A stretch of 64,000 nucleotides of DNA, taken from positions 62,001 through 126,000 of the forward strand of contig NZ_KZ672982.1 in NCBI RefSeq assembly GCF_002970975.1, given 5' to 3'. The first letter of the stretch is position 1; each line of letters opens with the position of its first letter. Positions 55,965-64,000 of the stretch are shown one piece after another. Both the position numbers and the translations under genes were made by a program. Origin of the DNA: Microbacterium halophytorum (lineage in GTDB: Bacteria > Actinomycetota > Actinomycetes > Actinomycetales > Microbacteriaceae). The notes below the pieces were generated by a model. The model ran no database searches. It was not told where the DNA came from and saw nothing but the letters and a program-made list of their open reading frames with translations.

Positions 55965-56743
55965 GCCGCACCCCGCTGATCGCGGGCAACTGGAAGATGA
56001 ACCTCGACCACCTGCAGGCGGTCGCGCTGGTGCAGAAGCTGCACTGGGCGCTGAAGGACGCTAAGCACGACTTCGACAGCGTCGACGTCGCGGTGTTCCC
56101 GCCGTTCACCGACCTGCGCAGCGCGCAGACGCTGATCGACGCGGACAAGATCCCGTTCGCCCTCGGGGCGCAGGACCTCTCGGTCCACGACTCCGGCGCG
56201 TACACGGGTGAGGTCTCTGGCGGGTTCCTCGCGAAGCTCGACGTGCAGCAGGTCATCATCGGCCACTCCGAGCGCCGCGAATACCACGGCGAGGGCGACG
56301 ACGTCCTGCAGGCGAAGACGGCCGCGGCCCTGAAGCACGGCCTGGTCCCCGTCATCTGCGTCGGCGAGACGCAGGAGGAGCTCGACGAGCACGGCGCGAG
56401 CGCCGTCCCCGTCGCCCAGCTGCGCGCGGCGCTCGAGGGCGTCGACAAGGGTGCCGAGATCGTCGTCGCGTACGAGCCCGTCTGGGCGATCGGCACCGGC
56501 CAGGTGGCGACTCCCGAGCAGGCCCAGGAGGTCTGCGCGAAGCTGCGCGAGGTCGTCGCGGAGCTCCTCGGCGCCGAGGCGGCGCAGAAGACGCGCATCC
56601 TGTACGGCGGTTCGGTGAAGGCTGCGAACATCGCCAGCTTCATGCGCGAGCCCGATGTCGACGGCGCGCTCGTCGGCGGCGCGAGCATCAAGGTCGACGA
56701 GTTCGCGTCGATCGTCCGCTTCCGCAGCCACGTCGGCGTGTAG
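55955..56743 (+). CDS. tpiA: Triose-phosphate isomerase
   Basis: The 262-residue protein has catalytic Lys in AGNWKMN, His in IIGHSERR, Glu in [11 protein letters not shown], and the phosphate loop YGGSVKAAN. The ATG at 55955 is 7 nt after GGAGG inside pgk; the ATG at 55961 (MSRTPLIAG) gives a 4-bp overlap and is an alternative start. It is part of the pgk-tpiA-secG-rbpA operon. Confidence 0.97.
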   Translation: MGMSRTPLIAGNWKMNLDHLQAVALVQKLHWALKDAKHDFDSVDVAVFPPFTDLRSAQTLIDADKIPFALGAQDLSVHDSGAYTGEVSGGFLAKLDVQQVIIGHSERREYHGEGDDVLQAKTAAALKHGLVPVICVGETQEELDEHGASAVPVAQLRAALEGVDKGAEIVVAYEPVWAIGTGQVATPEQAQEVCAKLREVVAELLGAEAAQKTRILYGGSVKAANIASFMREPDVDGALVGGASIKVDEFASIVRFRSHVGV

Positions 56744-56756
56744 GCTGGGAGGCACC

Positions 56757-57005
56757 ATGGCGATCCTCGAATTCATCCTGCAGGTGCTGCTCGGCCTGAC
56801 CAGCCTGATCCTGACGTTCTTCATCCTGCTCCACCGCGGACGCGGCGGCGGGCTGAGCGATATGTTCGGCGGCGGAATGTCCCAGGCGGTCGGCTCCAGC
56901 GGCGTCGCCGAGCGGAACCTGAACATCATCACGGTCGTGGTCGCGCTCGTGTGGTTCCTCTCGATCGTGGGGCTCGGGCTGATCACCAAGTTCCAGGTCA
57001 TCTGA
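56757..57005 (+). CDS. secG: Preprotein translocase subunit SecG
   Basis: The 82-residue protein has two transmembrane helices (ILEFILQVLLGLTSLILTFFILL and NIITVVVALVWFLSIVGLGLI, each cited by position: about 3-24 and 56-76) joined by the Gly-rich loop HRGRGGGLSDMFGGG that defines SecG. The start has GGGAGG nearby. Its stop shares one base with the rbpA start (TGATG). Confidence 0.95.
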   Translation: MAILEFILQVLLGLTSLILTFFILLHRGRGGGLSDMFGGGMSQAVGSSGVAERNLNIITVVVALVWFLSIVGLGLITKFQVI

Positions 57006-57361
57006 TGGCGGCGGGCGGCGGCAGCGCCATCCGCGGGACCCGCATCGGGTCCGGCCCGATGGGCGAGCAGGACCACGGCTACCAGGCCGAGCGCCGCTCC
57101 GTGTCCTACTGGGACGCCGAGGGCAACGAGACCGTCCGCTGGTTCGCCGCGGACGTGCCCGATGACGAGCTGCCCGCGGAGATCACGCATCCGAAGTCGG
57201 GCCTGCCGGCCGGTCGGGACCGCGAGAATCCGCCCAGCGCGGAGTCGGCGCAGCCCTACAAGACGCACCTCGCGTACGTGCAGGAGCGCCGCACGGAGGC
57301 GGAGGCCGAGGAGCTCCTCGACGAGGCGCTGCACAAGCTCCGCGAGCGCCGCGGTCAGTAG
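57005..57361 (+). CDS. rbpA: RNA polymerase-binding protein RbpA
   Basis: The 118-residue protein begins GGSAIRGTRIGSGPMGE, the sigma- and promoter-contacting N-terminal tail and basic linker region of RbpA. It continues with RRSVSYWDAEGNETVRWFAADVP, the core domain, and ends with the sigma-interaction helix YVQERRTEAEAEELLDEAL, given by positions ~96-114. RbpA stabilises open complexes with the housekeeping sigma factor. No cysteine is present, so the zinc site known from Streptomyces RbpA is missing. Confidence 0.9.
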   Translation: MAAGGGSAIRGTRIGSGPMGEQDHGYQAERRSVSYWDAEGNETVRWFAADVPDDELPAEITHPKSGLPAGRDRENPPSAESAQPYKTHLAYVQERRTEAEAEELLDEALHKLRERRGQ

Positions 57362-57374
57362 TCTCGGCCGGAGA

Positions 57375-57417
57375 GAAGCGGCCCGCCCCATCCTGTGCGG
57401 ATGGGGCGGGCCGCTTC
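57375..57417. terminator. Bidirectional terminator between rbpA and pgl
   Basis: A perfect 19-bp inverted repeat (57375-57393 with 57399-57417) encloses a 5-nt loop TGTGC between convergent genes. It can terminate both the glycolytic and the pentose-phosphate operons. Confidence 0.92.
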
Positions 57418-57435
57418 CTCGTTCGGCGCCGTTCG

Positions 57436-58182
57436 CTACGCGAGCCGGGCCGCCGCCGCATCGTCGAGCCACGCGATCGTCTCCGCGGTGCCACGAGCGG
57501 CTCCCGCCGGCGCATCCTGCGGCGCCGCGCCGCCCAAGGCGCGGCCGAGGGCCTCCGCCTTGTCGGAGCCGGCGGCGACGAGCCACACGCGCTCGGACGC
57601 CGTGATGACCGGGAGCGAGAAGGTGACCCGCTCGGGAGGGGGCTTGGGGGAGTCCCGCACGGCCAGAACCGTCGGCTCCGGCACGGCGATCTCGTCCCTG
57701 CCGGGGAAGAGCGACGCAATATGCGCGTCGGGACCGACACCGAGGAAGCACACGTCGAAGACCGGGTGCGGGCGCTCCGCGGTTCCGAACCGGGCGAGCT
57801 CCGCCGCGTAGGCGGCGGCGGCCTCGTCGAGCGTGACGCCGTCGTCGGAGGCGGCCGGCTCGTGAACGTTCGCGGCGGGGACGTCGATCCGGTCGAGCAG
57901 CGCGTCGCGCGCCTGTCGGGCGTTGCGCTCAGCATCGCCCCTGGGCAGGAAGCGCTCGTCGCTCCACCAGAAGTGGACCTTCGAGAAGTCGACGGCGGCA
58001 GTGCCCGCGTGACCGGGCACGAGGCCGAGGACGGCGGCGCCCATGGAGCCCCCCGTGAGGGAGACGTGCACGGCGTCCCGCTCGGCCGTCAGGCGCGCCA
58101 GTTCGTCGAGGAAGCGCGCGGCGACCCGTTCGGCGAGCGTCGGCTTGTCGGGCGCGACGACGAGCACGGCCTCCGCCGACAT
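57436..58182 (-). CDS. pgl: 6-phosphogluconolactonase
   Basis: The 248-residue protein of the NagB/SugarP-isomerase-like fold has SLTGGSMGAAVL, KVHFWWSDERFLPRGDAERN and CFLGVGPDAHIASLFPG, the conserved substrate-binding segments of DevB/Pgl enzymes. It hydrolyses 6-phosphogluconolactone made by Zwf. The ATG shares one base with the opcA stop, making it the last gene of zwf-opcA-pgl. Confidence 0.95.
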   Translation of the reverse strand: MSAEAVLVVAPDKPTLAERVAARFLDELARLTAERDAVHVSLTGGSMGAAVLGLVPGHAGTAAVDFSKVHFWWSDERFLPRGDAERNARQARDALLDRIDVPAANVHEPAASDDGVTLDEAAAAYAAELARFGTAERPHPVFDVCFLGVGPDAHIASLFPGRDEIAVPEPTVLAVRDSPKPPPERVTFSLPVITASERVWLVAAGSDKAEALGRALGGAAPQDAPAGAARGTAETIAWLDDAAAARLA

Positions 58183-59117
58183 CAGTCGCGCTCCGGCTTC
58201 GGCAGCTTCGCCCACCCCTCGGTGAGCACGCGCCCGTAGAGCAGGTCTGGATCGAGGCGCCGCAGCTCCTCGGCGAGGCATTCGCGCAGCGTGCGGCGGG
58301 GGAGGTGCAGCTCGTGGCTCGGCTGCCCCGGCTGGGTGAGCACGGCCACCGTCTGGTCCCTGCGCTCGAGCAGCACGTCGCCGGATGCCCGTGTGAGGCG
58401 CACCGAGTGGATGCCGTGGTCCCAGACCTCCGGCGATTCGACCCGCCACGTGACGGGGATGTCGAGGGCCATGCCGAGCCAGCCGGCCAGGAGCGCCGTC
58501 GAGGGCGATTCGGCCGCGCCGCGGACGTCGACGGCCGTGATCTCCTCGTAGGGCGGCTGGTCGAGGACCGAGGCGAGCTGTTCCCGCCACCGCGTCAGGC
58601 GCGTCCAGGCGATGTCGGTGTCGCCGGGCGTGTAGGCCTCGATGAGCCGGTTGAGGCGCTGGCGGTCCGACGGCGCCGTGGAGGTGTCGGTGATGCGCCG
58701 CTGCGCGATGCGGCCGAGATCGCTCTCGGCGGGGTTCTCGGGGGGCTGGTCCGGCCACCACACGATCACGGGCGCGTCCGGCAGCAGCAGGCCCGTGACG
58801 AGGCTCTCCTTGTTGACGGCCGTCTCGCCGCTCGCGTCGAGCACGATGACCTCGCTCGCGCCGGCGTCGCCGCCGACCCGGATCTGCGCGTCCAGGTGCG
58901 TGGGGGCGTCCGGCTCCGTCCGGATGACGATGACGCGCATCGGGTGCTCCGCAGAGGCCGCGTTGGCCGCGTCGATCGCGGCCTCGTGGTACTCGCCGGG
59001 CGAGGCGATCACGAGGGTGAGCACGCGACCGAGTGCGACGGCGCCGCCCTCTTCGCGCATGCTGACGAGCGCCTTCGCGATGCGCGAGACGGTGGTGTTG
59101 GGCAGGTCGTGGATCAC
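58182..59117 (-). CDS. opcA: Glucose-6-phosphate dehydrogenase assembly protein OpcA
   Basis: The 311-residue protein begins MIHDLPNTTVSRIAKAL and contains RVLTLVIAS, LLLPDAPVIVWWPDQPP and LVLEVD-like strands typical of OpcA. OpcA is needed for full activity and redox control of G6PDH in cyanobacteria and Actinobacteria. It overlaps zwf by 4 bp and pgl by 1 bp. Confidence 0.94.
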   Translation of the reverse strand: MIHDLPNTTVSRIAKALVSMREEGGAVALGRVLTLVIASPGEYHEAAIDAANAASAEHPMRVIVIRTEPDAPTHLDAQIRVGGDAGASEVIVLDASGETAVNKESLVTGLLLPDAPVIVWWPDQPPENPAESDLGRIAQRRITDTSTAPSDRQRLNRLIEAYTPGDTDIAWTRLTRWREQLASVLDQPPYEEITAVDVRGAAESPSTALLAGWLGMALDIPVTWRVESPEVWDHGIHSVRLTRASGDVLLERRDQTVAVLTQPGQPSHELHLPRRTLRECLAEELRRLDPDLLYGRVLTEGWAKLPKPERD

Positions 59118-60673
59118 GGGCGCCTCCAGACGCGGCCGTCGCGGGCGAGGAGTTCATCGGCTTCCGCCGGGCCCCAGGAGCCGGGGCCGTACTGTTCGAG
59201 CTTGCCCGAGCCTGCGGCGTCGAGCTCGGCCCAGTACTCCTCGACGGGGTCGAGGATGCGCCAGGAGAGCTCGACCTCCTTGTGGCGGGGGAAGAGCGGC
59301 GGGTCGCCCAGCAGCACGTCGAGGATGAGGCGCTCGTAGGCCTCGGGGCTGTCCTCCGTGAAGGCGTGGCCGTAGCCGAAGTCCATGGTGACGTCGCGCA
59401 CGTGCGTGCCGTTGCCCGGGACCTTCGAGCCGAACTTGAGCGTGACGCCCTCGTCGGGCTGCACCCGGATGACCAGGGCGTTCTGGCTGAGCTCGGCCGC
59501 CTGGTTGTGCGAGAACACCTGGCCGGGCGACTTCTTGAAGACGACGGCGATCTCCGTCACGCGGCGGCCGAGGCGCTTGCCCGTGCGGAGGTAGAACGGA
59601 ACGTCCGCCCAGCGCCTGGTGTTGATCCCGAGCTTGACGGCGGCGTAGGTCTCCGAGGTCGATTCGGGGTTCATGCCCTCCTCGTCGAGGAATCCCGTCA
59701 CCTTCTCGCCGCCCTGCCAGCCTCCGGCGTACTGGCCGCGGGCGGTCGCCGTCGAGAGGTCGTCGGGCAGCTGCACGGCCGCGAGGACCTTCTCCTTCTC
59801 GTCGCGCAGGTGGTCGGCCGAGAGGCTGATCGGCTCCTCCATGGCCGTGAGCGCGAGGAGCTGCAGCAGGTGGTTCTGGATGACGTCGCGCGCGGCGCCG
59901 ACGCCGTCGTAGTAGCCGGCGCGGCCGCCGACCCCGATGTCCTCGGCCATCGTGATCTGGACATGGTCGACGTAGTTGCGGTTCCAGATCGGCTCGTAGA
60001 GCTCGTTCGCGAAGCGGAGGGCCAGGATGTTCTGGACCGTCTCCTTGCCCAGGTAGTGGTCGATCCGGAAGATCGAGTCGGCGGGGAACGCCGCCTCGAG
60101 CGAGTCGTTCAGCTCCCGCGCGGAGGCGAGGTCGTGGCCGAACGGCTTCTCGATCACGACGCGGCGCCAGCTGTCCGTGTTCGGGCCGTCTGAGACGAGG
60201 CCGGACTTCAGGAGCTGCTGGGCGACCGAGTCGAAGGCCTTCGGCGGGATCGAGAGGTAGAAGGCATGATTCCCCATCGTGCCCCGCTCCGCGTCGAGCG
60301 CGTCGATCGTCTCGCGCAGGCGGCGGAACGCGTCGTCGTCATCGAACGTGCCCTGCACGAAGCGGATGCCGCGCGCCAGCTGCTCCCACGTCTCCTCGCG
60401 GAACTCGGTGCGGGCGCCGGCCGCGACGGCGGTGCGGACGACCTCCGCGAAGTCCTCGTCCTCCCACTCGCGCCTCGCGAAGCCCACGAGCGCGAAGCCG
60501 GGAGGGAGGAGACCGCGGTTGGCGAGGTCGTACACCGCTGGGAGCAGCTTCTTGCGGGCGAGATCGCCCGTGACGCCGAACAGCACGAGCGCGCTCGGGC
60601 CCGCGATGCGATTCAGCCGCAGGTCGTCTGGGTCGCGCAGCGGGTTGCCGCCGCGCGAGATGGGGGCCGTCAT
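59114..60673 (-). CDS. zwf: Glucose-6-phosphate 1-dehydrogenase
   Basis: The 519-residue protein has the nucleotide-binding FGVTGDLARKKLLPAVYDL, the active-site RIDHYLGKE with the catalytic His in the VDHVQI region, and EKPFGHD. It starts the oxidative pentose phosphate pathway and makes NADPH. The start is supported by AGGAG upstream. It lies 100 bp from tal, from which it is separated by a strong hairpin, so zwf-opcA-pgl probably has its own promoter in that gap. Confidence 0.97.
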   Translation of the reverse strand: MTAPISRGGNPLRDPDDLRLNRIAGPSALVLFGVTGDLARKKLLPAVYDLANRGLLPPGFALVGFARREWEDEDFAEVVRTAVAAGARTEFREETWEQLARGIRFVQGTFDDDDAFRRLRETIDALDAERGTMGNHAFYLSIPPKAFDSVAQQLLKSGLVSDGPNTDSWRRVVIEKPFGHDLASARELNDSLEAAFPADSIFRIDHYLGKETVQNILALRFANELYEPIWNRNYVDHVQITMAEDIGVGGRAGYYDGVGAARDVIQNHLLQLLALTAMEEPISLSADHLRDEKEKVLAAVQLPDDLSTATARGQYAGGWQGGEKVTGFLDEEGMNPESTSETYAAVKLGINTRRWADVPFYLRTGKRLGRRVTEIAVVFKKSPGQVFSHNQAAELSQNALVIRVQPDEGVTLKFGSKVPGNGTHVRDVTMDFGYGHAFTEDSPEAYERLILDVLLGDPPLFPRHKEVELSWRILDPVEEYWAELDAAGSGKLEQYGPGSWGPAEADELLARDGRVWRRP

Positions 60674-60720
60674 GGAACTCCTGGTCTCTTCCGCCTGCCG
60701 GCGGTGCGTGGTGTGAGGGC

Positions 60721-60757
60721 GGCTCGGCGGGGCGCCTGACGGGCGCCCCGCCGAGCC
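60721..60757 (-). terminator. Terminator after tal
   Basis: GGCTCGGCGGGGCGCC (60721-60736) pairs perfectly with GGCGCCCCGCCGAGCC (60742-60757), a 16-bp stem with a 5-nt loop. It lies 17 bp after the tal stop on the minus strand. Confidence 0.9.
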
Positions 60758-60773
60758 GAGAGGGGATGTGCGG

Positions 60774-61880
60774 TCAGGCCGCGGCCGACAGCGCGTCCTG
60801 CACCGTCTGCTTCAGTTCCTGCCACGAGGCGATGAACTTGTCGACGCCCTCGTCCTCGAGCACGTGCGTGACGTCGGCGAAGTCGACGCCGACGCCCGCG
60901 AGGCCGTCGATCACGGCGTGGGCGTCCGCGTAGGCGCCCGTCACCCTGTCCCCTTCGACCACACCGTGGTCGAAGGTCGCCTCGAGCGTCTTCTCGGGCA
61001 TCGTGTTGACGGTTCCGGCCGTCGCCAGCTCCGTCACGTAGAGCGTGTCCGGCAGCGACGGGTCCTTGACGCCCGTCGAGGCCCACAGCGGGCGCTGCAC
61101 GTTCGCACCGGCGGCGACGAGCGCCACGGCCTTCTCCTCCGCGAACTTCTGCTCGAAGAGCTCGAACGCGAGGCGCGCGTTCGCGACGCCCGCCTTCGAC
61201 AGGAGCGCCGTCGCCTCGTCGGTGCCGACGGCCTTGAGGCGCTTGTCGACCTCGCTGTCCACGCGCGAGACGAAGAACGAAGCGACCGAGTGGATCTGCG
61301 AGAGGTCGTGGCCGGCGTCCTTCGCCTTCTCGAGGCCCGCGAGGTACGCGTCGATGACGGCGGCGTAGCGCTCGAGCGAGAAGATCAGCGTCACGTTCAC
61401 GCTGATGCCCTTGGCGATCGTCTCCGTGATCGCGGGAAGGCCGGCGAGCGTCGCGGGGATCTTGATGAGCGCGTTCGGGCGGTCGACCGTGGTCCAGAGC
61501 TGCTCGGCCTGGGCGATCGTGCCCGCGGTGTCGTTGGCGAGATCGGGGGAGACCTCGATCGACACGCGGCCGTCGACGCCGCCCGTCGCGTCGTAGATTG
61601 GGCGGAAGACGTCGCAGGCGTCGCGCACGTCGTTCGTCGTGATCGCGATGATCGCGTCGTCGACCGACGCCCCCGCCGCGGCCTGCTCGCCGACCTGGTC
61701 GGCGTAGGACGCGCCGTTGCTGAGGGCGCCGGCGAAGATCGTCGGGTTCGTCGTCACGCCGACGACGTTGCGCGTCTCGATGAGCTGCGCCAGGTTGCCC
61801 GACGCGATGCGCTCGCGCGAGAGGTCGTCGAGCCAGATGCTGACTCCGACGTCGGAAAGCTGGGAAGTGGGGGTGGTCAC
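60774..61880 (-). CDS. tal: Transaldolase
   Basis: The 368-residue protein has [14 protein letters not shown] and [10 protein letters not shown], the catalytic Lys in NALIKIPAT, and [17 protein letters not shown]. This long form is typical of actinobacterial Tal. It exchanges the dihydroxyacetone unit between sugar phosphates in the non-oxidative branch. The GTG at 61880 overlaps the tkt stop by 4 bp; longer in-frame starts run inside tkt. Confidence 0.96.
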   Translation of the reverse strand: MTTPTSQLSDVGVSIWLDDLSRERIASGNLAQLIETRNVVGVTTNPTIFAGALSNGASYADQVGEQAAAGASVDDAIIAITTNDVRDACDVFRPIYDATGGVDGRVSIEVSPDLANDTAGTIAQAEQLWTTVDRPNALIKIPATLAGLPAITETIAKGISVNVTLIFSLERYAAVIDAYLAGLEKAKDAGHDLSQIHSVASFFVSRVDSEVDKRLKAVGTDEATALLSKAGVANARLAFELFEQKFAEEKAVALVAAGANVQRPLWASTGVKDPSLPDTLYVTELATAGTVNTMPEKTLEATFDHGVVEGDRVTGAYADAHAVIDGLAGVGVDFADVTHVLEDEGVDKFIASWQELKQTVQDALSAAA

Positions 61881-63973
61881 GCGTTCTCCTCGATGGTCTC
61901 GCGGGCGGCGGCGACGACGGCCTCCGTCGTCACGCCGAACTTCTGGAACAGGGTCTTGGCATCGGCGGAGGCGCCGAAGTGCTCGATCGACACCGAACGG
62001 CCGGTGTCGCCGACGATGTCGCGCCAGCTGAGCGCGAGCCCAGCCTCGACCGAGACGCGCGCCTTCACGGACCTCGGCAGCACGCTCTCGCGGTACTCCT
62101 CGCTCTGCTCGGCGAACCACTCGAGCGACGGGACGGACACGACCCGCGCGTTCACGCCGTCGGCCGCGAGCCGCTCGCGCGCCTCGACGGCGAGCTGGAC
62201 CTCGCTGCCCGTCGCGATCAGCAGCACGTCGGGCGTGCCGCCCGGCGCCTCGGCCAGGACGTACGCGCCCTTGCCGGTCAGCGAAGCCGGACCGAACGCG
62301 TCGCCGGCCGCCGCGCCCTCGCCGCGCGCGTAGGTCGGAACGCCCTGGCGCGTGAGGGCGATGCCCGTGGGGCCGCCGCGCCGCTTCAGGATCTCGAGCC
62401 ACGCGTACGCCGTCTCGGCGGCGTCGGCGGGGCGGACGATCGCGAGGTTCGGGATCGCGCGCAGCGCCGCGAGGTGCTCGACGGGCTGGTGCGTCGGGCC
62501 GTCCTCGCCGAGGCCGACGGAGTCGTGCGTCCAGACGAACACGCTCGGGATGTCCATGAGCGCCGCGAGGCGGACGGCGGGGCGCATGTAGTCGGCGAAC
62601 TGCAGGAACGTGCCGCCGTACGCGCGGGTCTTCCCGTGCAGGACGATGCCGTTCAGGATCGCTCCCATGGCGTGCTCGCGGATGCCGAAGTGCAGCACGC
62701 GGCCGTAGGGGTCTCCCGTGAACTTCGCGGTGGTCGCCGAAGGCGGGTTGAACGAGGGCACGCCCTCGATCGTCGTGTTGTTGCTGCCGGCGAGGTCGGC
62801 AGAGCCGCCCCACAGCTCGGGCAGCAGCGGCGCGAGCGCGTTGAGCACCTTGCCCGAGGCCGCGCGCGTGGCCAGCCCCTTGCCCGCCTCGAACTCGGGG
62901 AGCGCCTGCTCGAGGCCCTCGGGGAGCTCGCCCGCCTCGAGGCGGTCGAAGAGCGCCTTGCGCTCGGGGTTCGCGACGGCCCACGCGTCGAACTTCTGCT
63001 GCCAGGCGGCGCGCGTCTCGGCGGCGCGGTCCGCGAGCGACCGCGTGTGCGAGATGACGTCCTCCGCGACGTCGAAGGTCTTCTCGGGGTCGAAGCCGAG
63101 CGCCTGCTTGGTCGCGGCGAGCTCCTCGGCGCCGAGCGCCGAGCCGTGGATGCCGCCCGTGTTCTGCTTCTTCGGGGCGGGCCAGCCGATGATCGTCTTC
63201 AGCACGATGAGCGTCGGCTTGCTCGTCTCCGACTTGGCCTCTTCGATCGCGGCGTAGAGCGCGTGCACGTCCTCGACGTACTCGCCCGTCTTCTTCCAGT
63301 CGACAGTGAGCACCTGCCACCCGTACGCGGCATAGCGCGCGGCGACGTCCTCGCTGAACGCGACGTCCGTGTCGTCCTCGATCGAGATCTGGTTCGAGTC
63401 GTAGATCGCGATCAGGTTGCCGAGCTGCTGGTGGCCCGCGAGTGACGACGCTTCGCTGGTGACGCCTTCCTGCAGGTCGCCGTCGCCGGCGACGACGTAG
63501 ACGAAGTGGTCGAAGGGGCTCTCGCCCGCGGCGGCCTCCGGGTCGAACAGGCCGCGCTCGTAGCGGGCCGCGTAGGCGAAGCCGACCGAGGACGCCAGGC
63601 CCTGCCCGAGCGGGCCCGTCGTGATCTCGACGCCGTCGGTCTCGCCGTACTCCGGGTGGCCGGGCGTCTTCGAGCCCCAGGTGCGCAGCGACGAGATGTC
63701 GTCGAGCTCGAGGCCGAAGCCGCCGAGGTACAGCTGCACGTACTGCGTGAGCGACGAGTGGCCCGCAGACAGGATGAAGCGGTCGCGGCCGATCCAGTCC
63801 TTGTCGGCCGGGTCGTGGTTCATGACCCGCTGGTACAGCAGGTACGCCGCGGGGGCGAGGCTCATGGCCGTGCCGGGGTGGCCGTTTCCGACCTTCTCCA
63901 CGGCATCCGCCGCGAGCACGCGCGCCGTGTCGACAGCACGCTCGTCCAAGTGGTCCCAACGCAGATCCGTCAC
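61877..63973 (-). CDS. tkt: Transketolase
   Basis: The protein has about 698 residues. It has [15 protein letters not shown], the thiamine-diphosphate motif [13 protein letters not shown] with Mg ligands, the pyrimidine-domain GIREHAMG and the ASGS-like C-terminal [10 protein letters not shown] prefer the GTG at 63973 ([10 protein letters not shown]), which has AAAGGCGG upstream; the ATG at 63988 has no Shine-Dalgarno site. It is the first visible gene of the tkt-tal operon near the window end. Confidence 0.96.
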   Translation of the reverse strand: MTDLRWDHLDERAVDTARVLAADAVEKVGNGHPGTAMSLAPAAYLLYQRVMNHDPADKDWIGRDRFILSAGHSSLTQYVQLYLGGFGLELDDISSLRTWGSKTPGHPEYGETDGVEITTGPLGQGLASSVGFAYAARYERGLFDPEAAAGESPFDHFVYVVAGDGDLQEGVTSEASSLAGHQQLGNLIAIYDSNQISIEDDTDVAFSEDVAARYAAYGWQVLTVDWKKTGEYVEDVHALYAAIEEAKSETSKPTLIVLKTIIGWPAPKKQNTGGIHGSALGAEELAATKQALGFDPEKTFDVAEDVISHTRSLADRAAETRAAWQQKFDAWAVANPERKALFDRLEAGELPEGLEQALPEFEAGKGLATRAASGKVLNALAPLLPELWGGSADLAGSNNTTIEGVPSFNPPSATTAKFTGDPYGRVLHFGIREHAMGAILNGIVLHGKTRAYGGTFLQFADYMRPAVRLAALMDIPSVFVWTHDSVGLGEDGPTHQPVEHLAALRAIPNLAIVRPADAAETAYAWLEILKRRGGPTGIALTRQGVPTYARGEGAAAGDAFGPASLTGKGAYVLAEAPGGTPDVLLIATGSEVQLAVEARERLAADGVNARVVSVPSLEWFAEQSEEYRESVLPRSVKARVSVEAGLALSWRDIVGDTGRSVSIEHFGASADAKTLFQKFGVTTEAVVAAARETIEENA

Positions 63974-64000
63974 CGGGCCGCCTTTCATCAGGGTTGTGCG

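Overview
The window is a gene-dense, very GC-rich chromosomal segment (roughly 70% G+C judged by eye) from an actinobacterium, most likely family Microbacteriaceae and close to Microbacterium. The evidence is conserved actinobacterial gene order: pafB-pafC-tatA-tatC-helY, uvrA-uvrC-rapZ-whiA, gap-pgk-tpiA-secG-rbpA and pgl-opcA-zwf-tal-tkt. GTG starts, 1-bp or 4-bp ATGA/GTGA gene overlaps and leaderless-type promoters are common. I see no insertion sequence, prophage, CRISPR array or rRNA operon.

Layout. 1-12.8 kb is accessory and regulatory: a truncated DUF6716-type gene, tRNA-Val(CAC), a TetR/hydrolase pair, a DesK/NarL-type two-component system divergent from an ABC exporter, a VOC protein, an SDR, an MFS carrier, a paired SMR efflux system, a membrane-anchored PemK/MazF-like protein, a zinc alcohol dehydrogenase and a CoA-type NUDIX hydrolase. 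12.8-24.4 kb is a molybdenum-cofactor island. It has an FdhF/YdeP-type molybdoenzyme with mogA and moaE on +; moaC, mobA, a DUF6457 gene and moaD on -; then moeZ-like, moeA, modB, modC, moaA and fdhD on +. 24.4-26.1 kb is a two-gene module: a predicted zinc peptidase (DUF2268) and a MerR/TipAS drug-sensing regulator, preceded by a MerR-type promoter with a 19-bp spacer.

26-36 kb holds an M18 aminopeptidase, a superfamily II helicase, a ferritin-like/VIT1 iron or manganese transporter, tRNA-Leu(GAG), metNIQ, a siderophore-interacting protein behind an IdeR/DtxR-like box, and uppP. 36-45.5 kb is the PAC2-HAD-trmI-FKBP-pafBC-tatAC-helY block, without the Pup-proteasome genes often found beside it. 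45.5-64 kb is housekeeping: nucleotide excision repair (uvrA, uvrC), rapZ, whiA, sodA, lower glycolysis, secG, rbpA, and the oxidative and non-oxidative pentose phosphate genes on -.

Three observations go beyond routine annotation. (1) Two intergenic hairpins, upstream of the HAD gene and of whiA, share loop sequence CAGCGCAGTA and a TAGGGT -10 box while their stems differ yet still pair; this looks like an uncharacterised structured RNA. (2) The TipAS regulator plus DUF2268 peptidase module looks like a drug- or peptide-induced proteolytic response. (3) At least twenty first-of-operon genes carry an A-T rich -10 hexamer exactly 6-7 nt before their start codon, implying pervasive leaderless transcription.
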